This document shows, piece by piece, positions 1 to 7,618 of a DNA stretch of 25,291 bases. This stretch comes from a virus. The translations under genes and the position numbers were made by a program. The notes beneath the pieces were generated by a model. It searched no databases. It was given only the letters and a program-made list of their open reading frames with translations, and was not told the DNA's origin. The stretch covers positions 1 through 25,291 of the IMG/VR virus record IMGVR_UViG_3300031566_004007. The stretch is one strand, 5' to 3'. The stretch's first letter is position 1, and the number at the start of each line of letters is the position of its first letter.

Positions 1-1
1 C

Positions 2-607
2 CAAGAGTACGCCGAGAAATTCGTTCAGAAGGAGGCGCGTCGGCTGAAGCTGTCGATCGATGCCCCTTTGGTCACGAACCTTGTCACCATCGTCGGGTCC
101 GATCTTGGCGTTCTGGCCTACGAGCTTAGCAAAGCGCACGCGGTGTGCAGGGGCAACAACACGATGGAGGTGACAGGGCCTCTCCTCCGCCAGTCTATCG
201 CGGCGATCTCGGAGGCAGGGGCGCAGCCAGTGGTCGAGCATCTTGGCGCGAGGAACGTCGGCCGGTTGGCCCGTGCGCTGACCGCGATGCGGAGAACTCA
301 CGCGAGCGATCCGACGATGAAGGGAATTGCTTTCGTCGGAAGAAATATTCTTCAGTGGCTTCAGGCCGCTTCTCTAATTTCCGCTGGAATTTCCCCAGAG
401 GAAATTTCACGCGAGATGGAGGTCAACCCGTGGATCTTCCGCAACAAAATTTCCCCAATCGCTAAAAAATGGGGCGAGAAAAACTTGGCAAACCTGCTTT
501 CGGACCTCGCAGATATTGAAAGGGGAATTAAGTCGGGTCACGTAAACCCTTGGGTGGAATTTGAGAGTGCGCTGATCAAGGCCGTGACAGGGGGTCGGCG
601 TGGGTAG
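2..607 (+). CDS. holA: DNA polymerase III delta subunit (clamp loader), 5'-truncated
   Basis: The frame is open from the first bases of the window to a TAG at 605-607, so the real start lies upstream. A TTG at 68 is internal and is not the start. The visible ~200 residues match the second half of HolA: a segment resembling the end of the AAA+ fold (EYAEKFVQKEA, then IVGSDLGVLAYELSKAHAV), then the all-helical collar domain with the family pattern ALTAMRR...LQWLQAASLISAGISPEEIS...NPWIFRNKISPIAKKW and a final helix with DIERGIKSG. Delta opens the sliding clamp during loading. DnaX (19357-20778) and a DnaN-like clamp (14759-15913) in the same window support the call. No delta-prime is visible. 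The Ile codons switch from ATC to mostly ATT after about base 325. The identification rests on recalled family pattern; the gene is certain, the family fairly sure. Confidence 0.75.
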   Translation, partial: QEYAEKFVQKEARRLKLSIDAPLVTNLVTIVGSDLGVLAYELSKAHAVCRGNNTMEVTGPLLRQSIAAISEAGAQPVVEHLGARNVGRLARALTAMRRTHASDPTMKGIAFVGRNILQWLQAASLISAGISPEEISREMEVNPWIFRNKISPIAKKWGEKNLANLLSDLADIERGIKSGHVNPWVEFESALIKAVTGGRRG

Positions 608-623
608 AGTCCTTCACCTCCCC

Positions 624-668
624 GTTAGGTCGTCTATAGCGAGACCTAACATGCTGGCTGCTGAGCAT
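624..668. promoter_or_regulatory. Two adjacent hairpins between holA and nrdJ
   Basis: GTTAGGTC (624-631) and GACCTAAC (643-650) form a perfect 8-bp inverted repeat with an 11-base loop. It is followed at once by ATGCT (651-655) and AGCAT (664-668), which can form a 5-bp stem with an 8-base loop and are followed by CTTT. The pair lies in the 116-base gap between the holA stop and the first nrdJ start. It could be a weak terminator, an mRNA-processing site or an operator. A poor promoter match, TTCACC (613-618) with TATAGC (635-640) at 16 bp, overlaps the first hairpin. Function is inferred; only the inverted repeats are seen. Confidence 0.4.
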
Positions 669-723
669 CTTTCGCTCCGCGGCCCTACAACCTGTCGCTG
701 AAAGAATCGGGTCGAGGCTTCTG

Positions 724-3396
724 ATGTTCCAACAACCGTCCGTAGAGGGTATCCACGCGAAAGCGTCCACGCCAACCACAAGCCTTGCACCGGACAAAGG
801 ACCGACGGCGATGGTGATGAAGCTGACGGTCTCAACCCCTCCGACGTACACATTCGACCAAGCCTCAGAGGCCGCCCTGGCCTACTTCGACGGCGACTCG
901 CTCGCTGCGAATGTTTGGGTGACGAAATACGCCCTTCAAGACCAAGACGGTTGCTACCTTGAAAAGACGCCTGTGGACATGCACAGGCGTCTTGCTCGTC
1001 AATTCGCCCGCATCGAGGCCAAGTATCCGAATCCGATGAGTGAGTCCGAGATCTTCGCTCTCCTCGACGGCTTCAAACGGATCGTTCCCCAAGGTTCGCC
1101 CATGAGCGGCATCGGGAACGACAACAAGATCCAAAGCATCTCCAACTGCTTCGTGATCGCATCGCCGCATGACTCCTACGGTGGCATCCTGTGGACGGAT
1201 CAGGAGCAGGTGCAGATTATGAAGCGTCGGGGAGGCGTGGGGATGGACATTTCCACGATCCGGCCGCAAGGGCTTCCGACAGCGAACGCAGCCAGCACGA
1301 CAGATGGCATCGGCGTCTTCATGGAGCGCTTCTCCAACTCATGCCGTGAGGTCGCCCAAGGAGGTCGGCGCGGCGCTCTGATGATCACGTTGGACGTGCA
1401 CCATCCCGATGTTCGGACCTTCATTACGATCAAGCGGGATCGGAAGCGCGTGACCGGGGCGAACATCAGCCTGCGTCTGTCCGACGAATTCATGGACGCG
1501 GTGAAGAACAAGGAGAAGGTGCACCTTCGCTACCCTTGCGATCCGAACGTGCCCCACGACGTTGAAGAGTGGGTCGATGCGAATGAGCTTTGGACCGAGA
1601 TCATCGAGTCCGCCCATGACTGTGCCGAGCCCGGCCTTCTGTTCTGGGACAACGCGAAGAAGAACACTCCCGCAGACATTTACGAGGCCGAGGGATTCGG
1701 ATCGACCAGCACGAACCCGTGCGGGGAGATCATCCTGAGCCCGAACGACTCCTGCCGACTGATGGTCGTGAACCTCGCCGGCTTCGTGAAGAAGGCATTC
1801 ACTTCTGCTCCTGTTTTCGATTGGGATGCCTACGGGGATACCGTCCAGAAGGCACAACGCCTCATGGACGACATGATCGATCTGGAGATCGAGCAAGTGG
1901 ACAAGATCCTCGCCAAGATCGATGCCGACCCTGAGCCCGAGGAGGTTAAGGCCATCGAGCGCAACCTCTGGACGAAGATCCGAGCCGCCGCCACGAAGGG
2001 TCGTCGCACGGGCCTTGGCGTCACTGCCGTTGGCGATGTGACCGCGATGATGGGGTTGACCTACGGGTCGCCCGAGGCCATCGCTTTGATCGAGCGTATG
2101 TACCGCGAGCTTGCGCGCAACTCCTACACCTCCTCGATCACAATGGCGGTCGAACGCGGCGCCTTCCCGGTCTGCGATGTGAGCCGGGAGACGGACCACC
2201 CTTTCGTCTCTCGCGTGATCGATTCGCTGGACGACGCGACCAAAGCCCTCTACGCGAAGCACGGCCGGCGGAACATCGCCAACACCACTACGGCCCCTTG
2301 CGGGTCGGTTTCGCTTCTGACGCAGACGACCAGCGGCATCGAGCCGGCGTACATGCTTTCGTACACGCGCCGTAAGAAGATCAACCCCAACGACACGGAC
2401 GCCAAGATTGATCACGTTGACGACATGGGCGATACGTGGACTCACTACAAGGTGCTCCACCACGCCTTCGCCGAGTGGTGCGAGGTGTCGGGCCGGGACA
2501 TTGACGATGTGATCGGTCGGCTCAGTCGAACCAAGCGCCTCAACGGCAAGGATGTGCCCGATCCAGATCTGTCCGACGTGGAGGCCAGCCCCTACTGGAA
2601 GGCCACCTCCCACGATATCGACTGGGAGAACAAGGTGGCAACGCAAGGCGCGGCCCAACGCTGGATCTGCCATGCGATCTCAAACACGACCAATTTGCCC
2701 GAGGACGTTGACGTGGAAACCGTCAAGCGGGTCTACGAGAAGGGCCACGAGGTCGGCTGTAAAGGCGTCACCATCTATCGCCAGGGGAGCCGCGACGGTG
2801 TGCTTGTGTCCGAGGCGCAGGAGCAATCGACCTTCGGCTACCACAGTGCCCCCAAGCGCCCCGAGACGTTGGAGTGCGAGCTTCACCGGAGCAAGGTCAA
2901 GGTTGGCGAGGGCGAGTACGAGGAGTGGATGATCCTCGTCGGCAAGCTGAACGATCAGCCTTACGAGGTGTTCGCCGGCCGGAGCAGCGATGCTCTACGG
3001 ATCCCGAAGAAGGTCACGACAGGCTGGATCGTCAAGCGTGCTTTCAAAGAGGGCGGCAAGTACGACCTCCTTTTTGGGGACGAGGACGATCCGATGGTTA
3101 TCGCCGATTTTCCAGCCGTGTTCGATAACAGCAACCATGCCTTGTTCACCCGGCTCCTGAGCTATGGTCTTCGCCACGGTGGCGCGCCTCAGTACGCCGT
3201 CGAGCAGCTACGCCGCGAGACTGACACCGACTTTATGACCTTCGCCAAGGTCGTCAGTCGTGTGCTCAAGAAGCACATCCCCGATGGCGCGAAAGCGAAC
3301 GTCCACGTCTGCCAAGACTGCGGGGCCGAGGATTCGATCATTTACTACGATGGCTGCCACAAGTGCTCGATCTGCGAAGCGAGCAAGTGCGGGTAG
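724..3396 (+). CDS. nrdJ: Class II (adenosylcobalamin-dependent) ribonucleotide reductase
   Basis: This enzyme reduces ribonucleotides to deoxyribonucleotides using coenzyme B12 to generate a thiyl radical, so it needs neither oxygen nor a small subunit. Numbering from ATG 724, C142 (SNCFV) and C344 (NDSCRL) form the redox pair and C333 within NPCGE is the radical cysteine, flanked by N331 and E335. The 11-residue spacing from C333 to C344 is that of NrdJ. The APCGSVS loop is at 524-530. The C-terminus carries a cysteine-rich zinc-type finger (C863, C866, C878, C881, C884, C889). At 890 residues it is full length and has no intein. An alternative start at ATG 811 has AAAGGA nine bases upstream, and the ~29 residues before it do not look conserved, so the protein may be 861 aa. 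It gives the phage its own dNTP supply. No cobalamin riboswitch was seen in the 116-base gap upstream. Confidence 0.95.
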   Translation: MFQQPSVEGIHAKASTPTTSLAPDKGPTAMVMKLTVSTPPTYTFDQASEAALAYFDGDSLAANVWVTKYALQDQDGCYLEKTPVDMHRRLARQFARIEAKYPNPMSESEIFALLDGFKRIVPQGSPMSGIGNDNKIQSISNCFVIASPHDSYGGILWTDQEQVQIMKRRGGVGMDISTIRPQGLPTANAASTTDGIGVFMERFSNSCREVAQGGRRGALMITLDVHHPDVRTFITIKRDRKRVTGANISLRLSDEFMDAVKNKEKVHLRYPCDPNVPHDVEEWVDANELWTEIIESAHDCAEPGLLFWDNAKKNTPADIYEAEGFGSTSTNPCGEIILSPNDSCRLMVVNLAGFVKKAFTSAPVFDWDAYGDTVQKAQRLMDDMIDLEIEQVDKILAKIDADPEPEEVKAIERNLWTKIRAAATKGRRTGLGVTAVGDVTAMMGLTYGSPEAIALIERMYRELARNSYTSSITMAVERGAFPVCDVSRETDHPFVSRVIDSLDDATKALYAKHGRRNIANTTTAPCGSVSLLTQTTSGIEPAYMLSYTRRKKINPNDTDAKIDHVDDMGDTWTHYKVLHHAFAEWCEVSGRDIDDVIGRLSRTKRLNGKDVPDPDLSDVEASPYWKATSHDIDWENKVATQGAAQRWICHAISNTTNLPEDVDVETVKRVYEKGHEVGCKGVTIYRQGSRDGVLVSEAQEQSTFGYHSAPKRPETLECELHRSKVKVGEGEYEEWMILVGKLNDQPYEVFAGRSSDALRIPKKVTTGWIVKRAFKEGGKYDLLFGDEDDPMVIADFPAVFDNSNHALFTRLLSYGLRHGGAPQYAVEQLRRETDTDFMTFAKVVSRVLKKHIPDGAKANVHVCQDCGAEDSIIYYDGCHKCSICEASKCG

Positions 3397-3397
3397 C

Positions 3398-3547
3398 TCA
3401 GACGTAAAAATCGACCTTCGGATCGAAAGGTTCGGGTTTAGGCTCGGGCCTTTTGCGTTCCATCGGAGGCCGCATCGGGAGAGGGAGAAGCAGCGGCACC
3501 TGTGCCGGTAGCTCCTCTCTCTTCTTCCGGTTTTCGCGGAGTCTCAT
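3398..3547 (-). CDS. Small proline/arginine-rich ORF, hypothetical
   Basis: A 49-codon minus-strand frame starts at ATG 3547-3545 and ends at TGA 3400-3398, one base beyond the convergent nrdJ stop. The peptide begins MRLRENRKKREELPAQ, has a Leu/Pro run (VPLLLPLPMRPP), and ends in an alternating Glu/Pro/Lys segment and FDPKVDFYV. It follows the longer minus-strand gene by 38 bases, so the two could share a message. The upstream bases (GATCAAGAT) make only a poor ribosome-binding site. No family is recognised. It may be a real small basic protein or chance; its position directly after a same-strand gene is the main argument for it. Confidence 0.3.
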   Translation of the reverse strand: MRLRENRKKREELPAQVPLLLPLPMRPPMERKRPEPKPEPFDPKVDFYV

Positions 3548-3585
3548 ATCTTGATCGTAAGTCCGTGCCCTGGGCGCCGCAAGGT

Positions 3586-4131
3586 CTAAGGCGTTTCCTT
3601 GGCCTGTTGGGCGGCTAATTCGGCCTCTTCTTCGCGGAGGTCCGCGAGCACGCTCTCCAGCGACGCGATGCGACGGCGTAGCGACACGAGCTTGGTCGAG
3701 GGCAGTTCGTTGTACTCGATCTCTTTCAACTCCTTGCTGCCCTTCTCAACGGTGCGGATCAGGGAGCTTTGTAAGCTCGCGGCGATCTGGTGTTCAGTTT
3801 CGATGATCTTCGCTTTGCGAAGCTCGGCATAGGGGTCGCCGGGCTCGGCCATGCTGCGCATGATCGTGCCCCCTATGTACGCGATCACTTTGCCTTCGTA
3901 CACAGCCATGACGGACACCTTCGTCTCTTGGGGCCGACCTGCACGAGCCTTGCCGCGGTGGAAGGTCACTTTGTCCAGATCCAAGTCCGCCTTGACCTTG
4001 GCGGGCTGGTCGTGAATCCAGTCCTCGCCCTTGTGCTCCTCGGGCGTCGCAGCCTTCACGGAGGAAGGAAGGGAGTGCCTGGGTTTCCAAGCGGCACGGA
4101 CGGCTGTGGGGAGTGGGGGTAGGCGTTTCAT
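3586..4131 (-). CDS. Unknown protein with C-terminal coiled coil (minus strand)
   Basis: I do not recognise this family. From ATG 4131-4129 it has 181 residues. That start has GGAGG 11 bases upstream, whereas ATGs at 4167 and 4236 lack a clear ribosome-binding site and the latter would overlap the divergent gene at 4220. The N-terminus is basic and proline-rich (MKRLPPLPTAVRAAWKPRH). The middle has a beta-rich stretch (KVSVMAVYEGKVIAYIGG), and the last ~60 residues (SLRRRIASLESVLADLREEEAELAAQQAK) read as a heptad coiled coil. It is the only sizeable gene on the minus strand, convergent with nrdJ and divergent from the next gene, so it probably has its own promoter in 4132-4219. I could not pick out a convincing -35/-10 pair there. 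Confidence 0.7.
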   Translation of the reverse strand: MKRLPPLPTAVRAAWKPRHSLPSSVKAATPEEHKGEDWIHDQPAKVKADLDLDKVTFHRGKARAGRPQETKVSVMAVYEGKVIAYIGGTIMRSMAEPGDPYAELRKAKIIETEHQIAASLQSSLIRTVEKGSKELKEIEYNELPSTKLVSLRRRIASLESVLADLREEEAELAAQQAKETP

Positions 4132-4219
4132 GCTTTGTGCGTCCTCCGAAGAGGTCGTCCTCGTCATGTTTAACGACACGAGGCCACTCAACGAAACCTG
4201 GGACGGGGTATGGTAATTT

Positions 4220-4744
4220 GTGACCGAGAAGGCCACTGTGACGCTCCTAGAGGGGGTTTTCTACGAGGGGCCTGATGGCACCTTGATGGTTGCTGACGGC
4301 CCCAGGGGCGCAGCCAGCGTGACCGACGCCCTTTTGGAGCTTGAGGGGACCAAGGTGATCCTCCTCGCACACCATCTACCACCCGATCCCCCCGATCCGG
4401 CGAGGTGGGGCGGTGGCTGTTGCATGTACGAACCCTCGGGTGAGTGCCCCGTCGGGCACCACGAGCGAAAAGGCTACCTCTACACTTTCAAACACGCGGG
4501 TACTCTGGAGTGTCGCGGATCCAAATGGGGCGTGACGACTGACCAGGGGAGACACGAGCCGTGGCTTGAGTCTTTAGTCGGGCATCGATCCCAGATCGTG
4601 ATCTCGGCCATCCCCGACGTAGAGGATCTGAAAGCCAAGCTCAATCTCGATGAGCAGCCCAAGACGTTGGAAGACTTAGAAGCACGCATCACCGCGATGC
4701 GAGACCTGTTCGTACAGGTCAACGATTTGAAGGAAAAGTTGTAA
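4220..4744 (+). CDS. Conserved phage-type protein of unknown function
   Basis: This 174-residue protein starts at GTG 4220 and ends one base before the recD2 GTG, so the two are very likely co-translated. The centre holds a Cys/His/Gly-rich segment, WGGGCCMYEPSGECPVGHH (about residues 67-85), whose cysteines and histidines could bind a metal. It is followed by a beta-rich part ending in LVGHRSQIVISAIP. The last ~45 residues (DVEDLKAKLNL...LEARITAMRDLFVQVNDLKEKL) look like a coiled coil. The CPxGHH pattern is familiar to me from uncharacterised phage proteins, but I know no function. The neighbouring helicase gene suggests a DNA-metabolism context; that is inference. An ATG at 4284 would shorten it. 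Confidence 0.75.
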   Translation: MTEKATVTLLEGVFYEGPDGTLMVADGPRGAASVTDALLELEGTKVILLAHHLPPDPPDPARWGGGCCMYEPSGECPVGHHERKGYLYTFKHAGTLECRGSKWGVTTDQGRHEPWLESLVGHRSQIVISAIPDVEDLKAKLNLDEQPKTLEDLEARITAMRDLFVQVNDLKEKL

Positions 4745-4745
4745 G

Positions 4746-7121
4746 GTGGCCGAGAATTTCACAGGGCGTGTGTCGTCCGTAGTATTTGCGAACGAGGCAT
4801 CCTCGTTCTACGTCCTCCGCGTCAAGCTCGACACGGCGGACGAAGGCGAGTGGATCAATACGGCACGGTTTGAAACCTCAACCGTCGTTGTGCGCGGAAC
4901 GATCCCAGGCATGACAATCGGCCAGGGCTCGTGGTTCGGGTTTGAAGCCAAATGGGTGACGCACCCTGAGTATGGCCGTCAGCTTGAGATCCTGCGTGCC
5001 CCGGTCCTGGCAGGTCCGTGGACGCCAGACACCGCGATCAAGATGCTGTCCTCGCACGGCGTCGGACAATTCACCTGCAAGCGTATCCACGATCACTTTG
5101 GCGAAGGCATTGTCGAAGCCTTGTCCGACCCGAAGAGGCTCGCGGAGGTCAAGGGGCTCACCGAATTCGATGCGATCCATATCTCGTCGCGGTGGGTCTC
5201 GATCAAAGCGATGTTCCAGACCCTCACTTTCCTTTCGGATCTTGGACTCCCCAAGACGAAGGTGGATCAAGTGTGGGCACGGTTCGGGGACGACGCCGAG
5301 AAGATTCTCGCTGAGAACCCGTGGCGGCTGACCGAGATCGATGGCATCCCCTTCAAGGCGGCCGATGAAGTGGCTTCCAAGATGGGCCTCGACCCTGCGA
5401 GTCTCGCTCGTGTCAAAGGGGCCTTGCTCGCGTCGATCAAAACCCAACGCGGCATGGGCCACCTGTTTATGACCTCCGGCGAGGTGTTCGGTGCAACACA
5501 GCAGCTTGTCGGGGAGGCGGGGGTCGAAACGATCGCCCAAGCAATCAAAGAGTGTAGCGACGAGAATTCGTTGACCTTGGATCGGACGACCCGGCCGGGG
5601 ACCACGGCGATCTATGAACCCTGGCTGTACCGGGTCGAGGAGGACTCTGCTGTTCTCGTTGCTGAGCGTGCAGATCGTGCGCAGCTTTCGGAGGATCAGA
5701 CCCTCCAGCTTGTGAAGATGCTCGGGAATGTCGGAGTGGCAACGAAAGCCCTCGCCGACGAGAACCCGATGGCCCTTGATCTGGTCGCTCGTTCGGCGGT
5801 GGAGGAGCGGTCCAAGGGGAGTCGGATCCAGTTGTCCCAGGATCAGATGGAGGGCGTGATCAATTCGCTCGTCAATCCCGTCTCCATCGTGACGGGCCTC
5901 CCGGGTACAGGCAAGACCACGTTGCTCAAGACGCTCGTGAAAGTGCTTCAGGACGCCGAGGTCCCGTTCTTGCTCGTCGCCCCCACGGGAATCGCTGCCA
6001 AGCGGGTCATGTCCGTGACGGGCGCTGAGGCGTCCACCATCCACAGGGCCTTCAAGGCGGCGGGGATGGACATGGACGAGGACCGCGAGTCCACCTACGC
6101 AGGCATCGTCGGCTATTCCGCGGGTGACGTGGGGGCGGATGGGTCGAGTGAGGTGTGGGGCTACGGGCCAAACAACCACCACCCGGCGGAGATCGTGATC
6201 TGCGACGAGTCCTCGATGGTGGATCAGCACGTCCTGTTTCGACTGCTGACCTGCACGTCCGCCAAATGCCGGCTCGTGTTCGTCGGCGACGCGGCGCAGC
6301 TTCCCAGTGTCGGACCCGGCAATGTACTCCGTGACCTGATCCAGTGCGGCCAGTTCCCTGTCACCGACCTGCACGAAATCTTCCGGCAGGAGGATACGAG
6401 CGACATTGTGACGGCCGCCCACGCGATCCATGCGGGCAAGGTGCCTGAAATCGGGGACCGCACATCCGATTTTGCGCTGATCGAGATGCGCAGCGAGGAC
6501 GACATTCTCACGACGCTCGTGCGAGCGGTCGAACGTCTGTACGAGAAGCACACCAACTTCCAAGTGCTGTCGCCTCGACACGGGGGCACTCTCGGCGTCA
6601 CGAACCTCAACAGTCGGATCCGAGAGGTGTTGAATCCGAAATCTCCCGGCGCTCAGGAGATGCGCCTGGGCAATGAGACGATCCGCGAGGGCGACCGCGT
6701 AATGGTGGTCAAGAACAACTACCAGTACGAGATCTTCAATGGAGACGTGGGCAAGGTGTTGGAGCTTGACCGCCGGACCAAGGAGGTGCGGGTGAAGATC
6801 CACGGGCCGCCTCCCATGACGGTACGCCTCCCTTTCAAGGTTGCGCCGACGCACCTGCGACTCGCGTACGCCATGACGGTGCACAAGAGCCAGGGACAGG
6901 AATACGACACGATCCTGATGCCGTGGGTCATGGGGTTCAACCGACAGCTTCAGCGGAACCTCATCTACACCGCGATCACCCGTGCGAAGCGGAAGGTCAT
7001 CTTGTTCGGTGCGGGCCGGGCGCTGGCGAAAGCTGTCGCCAACAACCGCGTGGATGCCCGCAACACCCTCTTTCCCGACCGCCTCGTGCGACTTATCGCC
7101 GAGGGAACCAAGAGCGCCTGA
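4746..7121 (+). CDS. recD2: RecD2-type SF1B DNA helicase
   Basis: This is a 5'-3' ATP-dependent DNA helicase of the RecD2/TraA type, not tied to RecBC. Residues 1-90 form the N-terminal beta (OB-like) domain (FTGRVSSVVFANEASSFYVLRV). Residues ~90-220 carry helix-hairpin-helix-like repeats (GVGQFTCKRIHDHFGEGIVEAL; IDGIPFKAADEVASKMGL). The helicase core has Walker A GLPGTGKTT (384-392, K390), Walker B ICDESSMVD (D487, E488), motif III FVGDAAQLPSVGPGNVL, motif V YAMTVHKSQGQEYD and motif VI YTAITRAKRK (R746). At 791 aa it matches full-length RecD2. Start GTG 4746 has AAGGAAAA upstream and follows the previous stop by one base. With SSB, RecA and RuvC downstream it likely acts in recombination or replication restart. 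A hairpin with a T-run overlaps its stop codon. Confidence 0.93.
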   Translation: MAENFTGRVSSVVFANEASSFYVLRVKLDTADEGEWINTARFETSTVVVRGTIPGMTIGQGSWFGFEAKWVTHPEYGRQLEILRAPVLAGPWTPDTAIKMLSSHGVGQFTCKRIHDHFGEGIVEALSDPKRLAEVKGLTEFDAIHISSRWVSIKAMFQTLTFLSDLGLPKTKVDQVWARFGDDAEKILAENPWRLTEIDGIPFKAADEVASKMGLDPASLARVKGALLASIKTQRGMGHLFMTSGEVFGATQQLVGEAGVETIAQAIKECSDENSLTLDRTTRPGTTAIYEPWLYRVEEDSAVLVAERADRAQLSEDQTLQLVKMLGNVGVATKALADENPMALDLVARSAVEERSKGSRIQLSQDQMEGVINSLVNPVSIVTGLPGTGKTTLLKTLVKVLQDAEVPFLLVAPTGIAAKRVMSVTGAEASTIHRAFKAAGMDMDEDRESTYAGIVGYSAGDVGADGSSEVWGYGPNNHHPAEIVICDESSMVDQHVLFRLLTCTSAKCRLVFVGDAAQLPSVGPGNVLRDLIQCGQFPVTDLHEIFRQEDTSDIVTAAHAIHAGKVPEIGDRTSDFALIEMRSEDDILTTLVRAVERLYEKHTNFQVLSPRHGGTLGVTNLNSRIREVLNPKSPGAQEMRLGNETIREGDRVMVVKNNYQYEIFNGDVGKVLELDRRTKEVRVKIHGPPPMTVRLPFKVAPTHLRLAYAMTVHKSQGQEYDTILMPWVMGFNRQLQRNLIYTAITRAKRKVILFGAGRALAKAVANNRVDARNTLFPDRLVRLIAEGTKSA

Positions 7122-7140
7122 CCCGCAGGCATTTTTCTCT
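7116..7140 (+). terminator. Candidate intrinsic terminator overlapping the recD2 stop
   Basis: GCCTG (7116-7120) and CAGGC (7126-7130) can form a 5-bp G/C-rich stem with loop ACCCG, followed by ATTTTTCTCT. The recD2 stop codon TGA (7119-7121) lies inside the stem, so a ribosome finishing recD2 would cover the hairpin. The stem is short, so it may only attenuate read-through to 7190. Confidence 0.45.
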
Positions 7141-7189
7141 CACGGAGGCGCTCACTCGGTGCGCGTCGGGAGTACATACAAGGGACGGC

Positions 7190-7618
7190 ATGGCAGACTA
7201 TCCGATCGAGACGAAACCCTCTGCGGAGGACGAGGCCCACGCGGCTGAGATCAAGAGGCGGCTGAAGGAGCTTGAAGGCAAGCTGCGCTTCACGAAGATC
7301 GTGGCGAGCCGTTCGGTTAAAGGCAAGACCGGGGACGTGTTCACGTGCTTCTCGGTCATGGCCGAGGACTTCCAAGACCAGTCCGGTGTGGCGGTTTCCG
7401 ATCCCGAGATTGCCTCCCAAGGCATGTCCTTGGACGAGGCCCGCATCGCCCACCTCCTTGTCGCGCAGATGGCTGACATTGGGGCGCATGAGCAAGCACT
7501 GGCTACCGGCAATATCTCCCCGCAGTTTTTTAGGGACCGCGTGAGTGGGATCAAACGCAACTACGGAAAACTGATCGCATGGGCCATGAAGGTCCGTCCC
7601 GAGGCCGACAATGGGTGA
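7190..7618 (+). CDS. Conserved phage-type hypothetical protein, helical
   Basis: The protein has 142 residues from ATG 7190, chosen because AGGGA lies five bases upstream; a longer in-frame frame reaches back into recD2 without a reason to use it. The N-terminus is a charged helix (EDEAHAAEIKRRLKELEGKLRF), the middle is beta-like (GDVFTCFSVMAEDF), and the C-terminal half is helical, with LDEARIAHLLVAQMADIGAH and ISPQFFRDRVSGIKRNYGKL. That C-terminal pattern resembles small uncharacterised phage proteins I have seen near recombination genes, but no function is known to me. It overlaps the next start by eight bases, implying translational coupling with the 273-aa protein. Confidence 0.8.
   Translation: MADYPIETKPSAEDEAHAAEIKRRLKELEGKLRFTKIVASRSVKGKTGDVFTCFSVMAEDFQDQSGVAVSDPEIASQGMSLDEARIAHLLVAQMADIGAHEQALATGNISPQFFRDRVSGIKRNYGKLIAWAMKVRPEADNG

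Noticed and set aside
376-454. AATTTCC-type repeats at 376, 388, 400 (inverted) and 448, spaced in multiples of 12, like origin iterons
   Set aside because: All copies are in the same codon phase and encode Ile-Ser pairs in amphipathic helices of the delta protein, so the spacing is explained by coding. Only the choice of ATT codons is odd.
3420-3460. GGTTCGGGTTTAGGCTC resembling a tRNA T-arm
   Set aside because: No matching acceptor stem, anticodon arm or CCA end could be found around it.
4878-6884. Very long open frame on the minus strand opposite recD2 (also 1339-2673 opposite nrdJ and 8380-9651 opposite ssb/ruvC)
   Set aside because: These are low-complexity Arg/His/Leu-rich translations typical of the antisense of GC-rich genes; the plus strand carries clear motif-bearing proteins.
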